From: Tritrichomonas musculus
Lineage: Eukaryota; Parabasalia; Tritrichomonadida; Tritrichomonadidae
Length of the DNA: 64,000 nt
Direction of reading: 5' to 3'
Assembly (NCBI GenBank): GCA_039105265.1
Contig: JAPFFF010000034.1
Location: forward strand, 434,001-498,000
Position 1 is the first letter of the stretch. Each line of letters begins with the position of its first letter. Made by a program: the position numbers and the translations under genes. Positions 58,670 to 64,000 of the stretch are shown here, in pieces. A model generated the notes under the pieces. It searched no databases. It was not told the origin of the DNA and was given only the letters and a program-made list of their open reading frames with translations.

Positions 58670-59450
58670 TTCCATAAAGTCTTTAAACGGCCAAAAGATT
58701 TTTCAACTAAGATGCCTAGATGACTAATTGTTTTATTAAATTCTTTTTGTTGGTCAGATAAATTGCAATTTTTTGGTTTCTTGTGAGCGATCACGGAGCC
58801 AAGAACTAAATTAGCCAGGCCCTGTTCTCCGCGTCAGCCAAATTAGTACAATTCGAATTGAACAGGCTTTGATAGCATGCATTTTCTTATTCAATTAATA
58901 GTTTATGATTTACTATTCTTAAAAAGTGTAAAGTCATGAACGGAGCCAGGTACACTTTAAGAGTAATGGGAGAAACCAAGGCTTGTGTCTTCATGCAATG
59001 CTGCTTATGTTTGCCTTAGTAGTAGAGTTGTTGAACAGCCTTTGGGCAGTGAATAGGTTGAACTGTGGCATCCTAAGATCCAAGCAAAGCTGGCCAGTTA
59101 GATAAAATAATATTATACTCTGAGATTCTTTGACTAATAGAGATCCACTTAACATAATTTAGTAGCAAGATTTTGTATTTTTTCCCAATTGTACTGAATT
59201 GCTTTGATTTGTGTGAGTCATCTATCAATAATACAAACCTGAATGCTCTTTTCTAATCTTTTTTTTATTTATATATATATCATCTAAAAAACATTTATAT
59301 TCGTCAAACTCTCTACCTGCTAAAAATCCAAATGTTAAAACTTCTATGCATTTGTTTTGATCTTCAAAGCATAATGTAATAAGAGGAAATCGAATTCACC
59401 AACACACGTGGTGTCATCTATAAAACTATATCAGATGCAATAGGTAACTG
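58670..59450 (-). mobile_element. Decayed DDE_4 (Harbinger/IS5-like) transposase
   Basis: Right to left: FIDDTTCVGEFDF, then further down SVPGSVHDFTLFKNS, then RGEQGLANLVLGSVIAHKK, and finally DQQKEFNKTISHLGILVEKSFGRLKTLW. These correspond to the G-S-x-H-D box, the second-Asp/G-Y turn (altered here) and the R/L-x-x-VE-x-x-FGRLK helix of DDE_Tnp_4 proteins. Many stops and frame changes lie between, so the copy is long dead. A possible N-terminal trace (SNFTDEELQ) is at about 59,835, to the right of long A/T homopolymers. Confidence 0.75.
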
Positions 59451-61614
59451 AATGAAACATATTGAAATGAATGATGAACCATTTAATTTTAAGATGTTTG
59501 TGATTAAATCTTTTATATATTGATTAATATATGAAATAAAATTTAATATTCATCGCATTTTTTAATGAAAAATTCCAATTTCATTTGTTTTCTTCTGTTT
59601 TATTATTTCTTTTCTAAATTCTACAAAGACCCTAGAGAAAATCGACCAAGTAGCCCTTTCCCTGTATTTTCTGTTTGAATAAAACCACGAAAATACTGTA
59701 AGAGAGGTTGAATGTTTTGGAAATTGTAAACAAAGCGTTTTTTTTAGTTTTTTTTTTTTTTTTTTTTTAATTTATTAATTTTTTTTTTTTTGCTCTCTAA
59801 CAAAATTTTTTTTTTTTTTTGTAATTCTTCATCTGTAAAATTACTTTCTTGGGTTAAATCATGAATTTTATTATGTAAACCAATGGTGATATACAGATTT
59901 AGCGACAAAGCATCTAAAGAAAGAACTCTTTTTATTTGTTAATCTTTTGAAATATTATTTTTTTTGTATGGTAATTTTGAAGGACTTGTTTAACCATATT
60001 AATAATTGGTTAATGTCAAAAGTTTGATATTTATTCAAATTTTCTCAAAGTTGTTTTAGACGGTAAATTTAAATTATTTAAATATAAAATAATAAGAGCA
60101 ATTGGAACATATATATACAAATGAAAATATGAATTGTACTCAAATTGACCATTTTCTTAGATTTTTCTGTTTTTCCAGGTGACTTAATATCTCTAATATA
60201 AACTTTAATACATTAGGTTGAATAAAATGTTGTGTTCCTTTAATATAGCTATTCCTTTCTTCAAAATGGGTGGTTTCTCTGCTTGATCTCGATTTGGATT
60301 CGATAATTAATTAACGATGCTTCAATTTTCTATATTCAATTCATCTCCTCTCTTTTTTTTTTTTCCGAATTTCCTTTGTTTCCTAGCTTTAACGCTCTTC
60401 TGAGCAAGCACATCTATTTTGATTAAACTATGTTTTTTAATTATTACATCTTTCACAAAAAAATTGAGAGTTTTTAATGCAAATTTTCTATGAGTCTTCA
60501 GAAAGTAGAACGATAAGTAGGGACAAATTATTTTTTAAAAATACCATATCTTTCAATTTTGAGGAGATGAATATATATATATATATATAAAAGAATATAA
60601 AAAAGTTATTTATTCTGGAAAAACACATTTTAAATAGCTTTGGGAGCCTTTGATGGCTAAGCATATTTTGTTAAGGTAATAGCAGGAGCTCAACCTGAGA
60701 TGAATGAAAGTATTCATGCCTTTAAAACATAAAAAAAAAATATTTAGCTTTATTTAAATTTGAGAGGACGATAAGAAGGGACAAATTAAAAAACTTATTT
60801 ACTCATTAGAGATTTCTAATCATATTTGGTCCTATATAAAAAATAATCTTATCAAAATTGAATCTATAAATAGTATACTAAACTCTTAAAAAAATTCACA
60901 AATATATCAATTTTCTTCGTTTTATATCCAATGTTTTTATTGTTTTTATTTAATTAATAAACTAAATTATAAAGTAACATTAATTAAAAAAAATCCATCG
61001 AGAAATTCTTAATGTATCACGCCGTCATCAAAAGAAAAACCAGCATTACTTCAATTTATGCAAATATAAAATGACTACTGATATAGTATAGTAATTATTT
61101 GATAAATTTTTAAATCATCACATATTTATTGAAAATTTGTAAATATCGTATTTTTGAAATCTTGAAAACATATGAAAATGACATGCAAAAGCATTAATAT
61201 ATTCAAGATGCATGTCATGATCAAAAAATTGCCAGATGATTACTAGGGAAAAGAGAGAGAAAAAAAAGTTTTTTTAAAGTTGAAGAAAAAAACAACTAAT
61301 CATTCAAAAATTAGAAATTTATTAGTTAAAATTATTATAATGCATATATTTAAATATATTTAAATCGAATTTTAATAAAATATTTTAAAAATATATTGAA
61401 CCTATTAGGATATTAATAATGCATTATATTGTAAAATTTTAATTTTTGAGTGCTATAAACAAAATCATTTGAATTAATTGATTGCTTTCTCTTTGAATTG
61501 ATTTTTTTTCATACAAATATTTGATATATAGCAACGTCTCAAAACATTCAAAAAAATCAGAAATAATTCAATTTTTGGCCATAGTACAGAGGTCAAACAT
61601 TATTTCAGTAGACA
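59451..61614. other. Gene-free spacer with homopolymers
   Basis: Contains long T runs at about 59,737-59,820, an (AT)n stretch near 60,575 and a 24-base direct repeat (AGAACGATAAGTAGGGACAA at about 60,507 and AGGACGATAAGAAGGGACAA at about 60,763). No gene, no tRNA. No clear TCA-Y-W initiator was found in the last 50 bases before the permease gene. Confidence 0.5.
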
Positions 61615-63135
61615 ATGGGCTGTTGCAAAAAACCAGATTGTTCATGCTTCGACAGAGCTATAGAAAAATGCGGTGGAAATCCAGAAAAAGTTAAACGTTA
61701 TGCTTTGAACTTTCTTTTAGGCGTACAACACGTTTTGGCTATGATGGGCTCAAACGTTCTTGTTCCTTTAATCACAGGTTTAAACCCATCAATTGCTATT
61801 TTTTCCGCAGGTATTTGCACAATATGCTTCCACTTTATTGCTCAAAGAAAAGTTCCAACTTTCCTTGGTAGTTCTTTCTCATTTGTTTCTGCTATGCAAC
61901 AAAATCAAGCAAAGTTTACAGATAAATTAGGCAATGTCACTGAACAAGACCTCAAGGATAAAGTTATTGCAGGTCAACAAGTTGCAGTGGTAATGACAGG
62001 CGTTTTGTACTGCATTTATTCTTTAATCGTTTATTTTGTTGGTCCAACTCGTGTAAAGAAGATTTTCCCACCAATTGTTGTTGGCCCAGTTATTATGGTT
62101 ATTGGTCTTACACTTGCACCTTCCGTTATTAGCAGTTATATTGTCGCAAATTACACACCAGATCCTGAAACAGGCAAACAAAACATGAAAACTTATGCAG
62201 TTTGGCTCATTGTTGCTATTACAGCTCTTATTATTCTAGCTGTTTCAACTTTGGCAAGAGGAATTTGGACATCTTTCCCTGTTCTTTTCGGTATTATAGG
62301 TGGCTACATTGTTTCAGCTTGCTTCCAAGTTATTGATTACAGTAAAATTACAGATGCTTATTGGGTTCTTTTTGAACCAGGCTGCTTAAAAGAAACCTTT
62401 AGCTTTTACAAGAAAATGAATTGGGACTGGAACAGCATTGCCATGATTTGCCCAATTTCAATCGTTACATTCATGGAACACCTTGGCGATATTACAACAA
62501 ATGGCGCTGTTGTTGGAAAGAATTTCTTTGAAGATCCAGGCTTACACTTTACTTTACTCGGTGATGGAGTTGCCCTTTTCATCGCAGGTTTCCTTGGCGG
62601 TCCAGCTATTACAACATACGGTGAAAATACAGGCGTTCTTGCAATTACTAAGAATTATAATCCCAAACTTATCTTGCTTGCCGGAATCATTGCAGCTGTT
62701 ATCGGTGTCTTAACAAAAATTGGCGGTGTTATTACATCTATCCCAGGACCCGTTATTGGTGGTGCTTCAATGATTATGTTCGGAATTATTGCTACAATGG
62801 GAATGAAAGTTTTGATCATCAATCAAGTCAACATTACGAAGGCAAAGAACATGATGATCGCAGCACTTATCGTTACCATTGGTCTTGGTTTTACAGCAGG
62901 TGGTGTTGTTGTAAGCATCGAAGGAATCAACATTTCTCCACTCGCTATCTGCACAATTGTTGGTGTTTTACTTAACGTTATTCTTCCAGAACAAGAAGAT
63001 GATGACGATGATGAAATCGATCAAGAAGAAAAGAAGGAACTTTCTGACATAGAAGGCCGATACGATGAAGATCAAGAAGATAGTATTGCTAGCAACAATG
63101 ACACACAAGAAGATACAAGAGAAGAATCAGACTAA
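61615..63135 (+). CDS. NCS2/NAT nucleobase permease (uracil/xanthine type)
   Basis: A 506-residue membrane protein with about 12-14 hydrophobic segments. Family marks: LLGVQHVLAM in TM1 (Q38-H39), EHLGDITTNG (E288, D292) in TM8 and the NAT signature E-N-x-G-x4-T-K (E337 to K346) after GGPAITTY. It should import a nucleobase, driven by protons or sodium, across the plasma membrane. Trichomonads cannot make purines or pyrimidines de novo, so this uptake is essential in principle. The body resembles bacterial UraA, including YGENTG, but the residue four after E288 is Asp, as in eukaryotic and xanthine-type members, where UraA has His. The N-terminus MGCCKKPDCSC is a typical myristoylation/palmitoylation sequence, unusual for a permease. 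The last 50 residues are acidic. Codon use suggests strong expression. Confidence 0.95.
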   Translation: MGCCKKPDCSCFDRAIEKCGGNPEKVKRYALNFLLGVQHVLAMMGSNVLVPLITGLNPSIAIFSAGICTICFHFIAQRKVPTFLGSSFSFVSAMQQNQAKFTDKLGNVTEQDLKDKVIAGQQVAVVMTGVLYCIYSLIVYFVGPTRVKKIFPPIVVGPVIMVIGLTLAPSVISSYIVANYTPDPETGKQNMKTYAVWLIVAITALIILAVSTLARGIWTSFPVLFGIIGGYIVSACFQVIDYSKITDAYWVLFEPGCLKETFSFYKKMNWDWNSIAMICPISIVTFMEHLGDITTNGAVVGKNFFEDPGLHFTLLGDGVALFIAGFLGGPAITTYGENTGVLAITKNYNPKLILLAGIIAAVIGVLTKIGGVITSIPGPVIGGASMIMFGIIATMGMKVLIINQVNITKAKNMMIAALIVTIGLGFTAGGVVVSIEGINISPLAICTIVGVLLNVILPEQEDDDDDEIDQEEKKELSDIEGRYDEDQEDSIASNNDTQEDTREESD

Positions 63136-63603
63136 TCATGCTGGCAAAAAAATTATTACTCTGTTTCTTTTGTTTTAAATAAATTACATAAAAGTTTATC
63201 AAATTTGATTTATGACCAAATCACTATTTTTATCAACAACTGACATTTATTGATATTCTTCTAGATTTTATTATAATTCATTTTCTCTTTTTTGACTTTT
63301 TCCTTTTTATAAAAAAACACCAAAAATTTTATTTAATGTATTCTAATAGAAAGTATTTTTTCCGTCCCTTTGATCAAGGCGATAGTTCGATTCTGATCTG
63401 GAACATTTTTTTTATTTTGTTCCATAAGGTTTTCTTTTTGATTTCATTCCTCACATTCACTAAGAAAATGCTTCAAATGTTTTGCAATATGATTACAATT
63501 GTTCTAAATACTCATCTTTTTTTTTCTTGTTTCTTGATGAGAGTAGGAACTAATAATATCTATAAAAAGTCAAAAAGCATTTATTAATTGATTTTATAAG
63601 TTT
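63136..63603. other. Spacer between convergent genes
   Basis: AT-rich. A + strand open stretch at 63336-63587 is hydrophobic and Phe/Ile/Leu-rich, but has no promoter or family support and lies in the 3' region of the permease gene; not called. Confidence 0.5.
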
Positions 63604-64000
63604 TTAATAATTAAACCATTGATTAATTCTTTCATTTTGCTTTTGTCCCCATCCCCAGGTATTATTAGTTCTTGGCTTATTTTCGAACTCATTATTTGAT
63701 TTAGGCTTTTCTTTCCAAGGATTAATAATGCTTTCAGCAGAAAATCCCCAATTTAGTGAACTCTTGTTTTTATTATTATTCATACCAAAATTCCATCCAT
63801 TATAATCATTTGAACTTGTAATCTTTCCCCATCCATTCATTGGCGGTATGAATTTTCCAGTCCATCGATTATTAGAACTTGCATTATTTGAAAAATCTGA
63901 ATTTAAATCTTTGGCCCATTCTGATTGATCATCTTTGTGGATATCAACAGATTTTTGACTCTCTCCCCAGTTCCATGTTCCATTTGCTAAATTGGCATTT
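63604..64000 (-). CDS. Trp/Gly/Asn-rich protein, 3' part (runs off the window)
   Basis: The frame is open from base 64000 to the stop at 63604, about 132 residues, without interruption; the ATG at 63840 is probably internal. The sequence is low complexity with regularly spaced tryptophans in contexts such as TWNWGE, NRWTGK, NGWGK, NGWNFG, LNWGF, NPWKEK, TWGWGQ. This resembles GW/WG-repeat proteins, some of which bind Argonaute through such tryptophans; that link is only a compositional analogy here. Asn, Ser and Lys fill the spacers. No folded domain is visible in the part inside the window. Confidence 0.65.
   Translation of the reverse strand, partial: NANLANGTWNWGESQKSVDIHKDDQSEWAKDLNSDFSNNASSNNRWTGKFIPPMNGWGKITSSNDYNGWNFGMNNNKNKSSLNWGFSAESIINPWKEKPKSNNEFENKPRTNNTWGWGQKQNERINQWFNY

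Noticed and set aside
63336-63587. 83-codon hydrophobic frame downstream of the permease
   Set aside because: Lies in the 3' region of the permease gene, Phe/Ile/Leu-rich from T-rich DNA, no initiator before its ATG.
1-64000. CRISPR array, rRNA genes, spliceosomal introns
   Set aside because: No regularly spaced repeat-spacer series and no rRNA-like conserved blocks. No trichomonad 3' intron motif (ACTAACACACAG) was seen by eye; the scan was not exhaustive.

Overview
The window looks like a chromosome segment of a trichomonad parabasalid, most likely Tritrichomonas foetus or a close relative. The reasons are very AT-rich DNA (by eye roughly 70-75 % A+T), intronless genes, long gene-poor spacers, and typical trichomonad families: CAMK-like and TKL protein kinases, a kinase fused to Sel1 repeats, ankyrin, C2 and Myb proteins, an AAA-ATPase/PD-(D/E)XK protein, and bacterial-type metabolic genes. 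Several genes carry the trichomonad initiator TCA-Y-W a few bases before the ATG. The species name is inference; no rRNA or other marker is present.

Host part, left half (1-36.9 kb). The left edge holds a broken fragment of a PolB-bearing virus-like element ending in a GC-rich hairpin array. Then come a decayed ankyrin gene (1.5-3.1 kb), a TTAA-flanked MITE (3.7-4.05 kb), a kinase (4.8-5.7 kb), a GC-rich structured island that may be an RNA gene (6.4-6.6 kb), a decayed TKL kinase-Sel1 gene (6.7-7.6 kb), an AAA-ATPase gene (8-10 kb) and tRNA-Lys(CTT). A 3.5-kb spacer follows, then a second kinase, a small discoidin-like gene, an M3 metallopeptidase, a three-C2-domain protein, a TKL pseudokinase with 12 Sel1 repeats, tRNA-Met(CAT) and an alpha-solenoid protein. 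From 26 to 34.5 kb there are only remains of DNA transposons (a DGRYPIRR-type DDE transposase, a pogo/DDE_1 transposase) and nested palindromic MITEs. An R2R3 Myb gene lies at 34.5-35.5 kb.

Virus-like element (36,970-57,662). A 20.7-kb Polinton/Maverick looks whole. It begins AG and ends CT, has 444-bp terminal inverted repeats that appear identical, and is flanked by a 6-bp duplication (gccgtt). It carries about 20 genes: protein-primed DNA polymerase B with an internal HNH nuclease motif, DDE integrase, packaging ATPase, a probable major capsid protein, a tentative penton-type minor capsid protein, a long fibre-like protein with duplicated repeats, a KilA-N protein, an amphipathic minor-protein candidate and several orphans. 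A 68-residue gene is present once in each terminal repeat. Identical ends and no visible damage suggest recent insertion.

Right side (57.7-64 kb). A decayed DDE_4-type transposase lies in AT-rich spacer. It is followed by an intact NCS2/NAT nucleobase permease with an MGCC acylation-like N-terminus, and by the 3' part of a Trp/Gly/Asn-rich protein gene running off the window.

The host genes do not form an operon-like unit. They cover signalling (kinases, Myb, C2), salvage (peptidase, nucleobase uptake) and translation (two tRNAs). The most notable content is the young, gene-rich Polinton and the layered MITEs around it.
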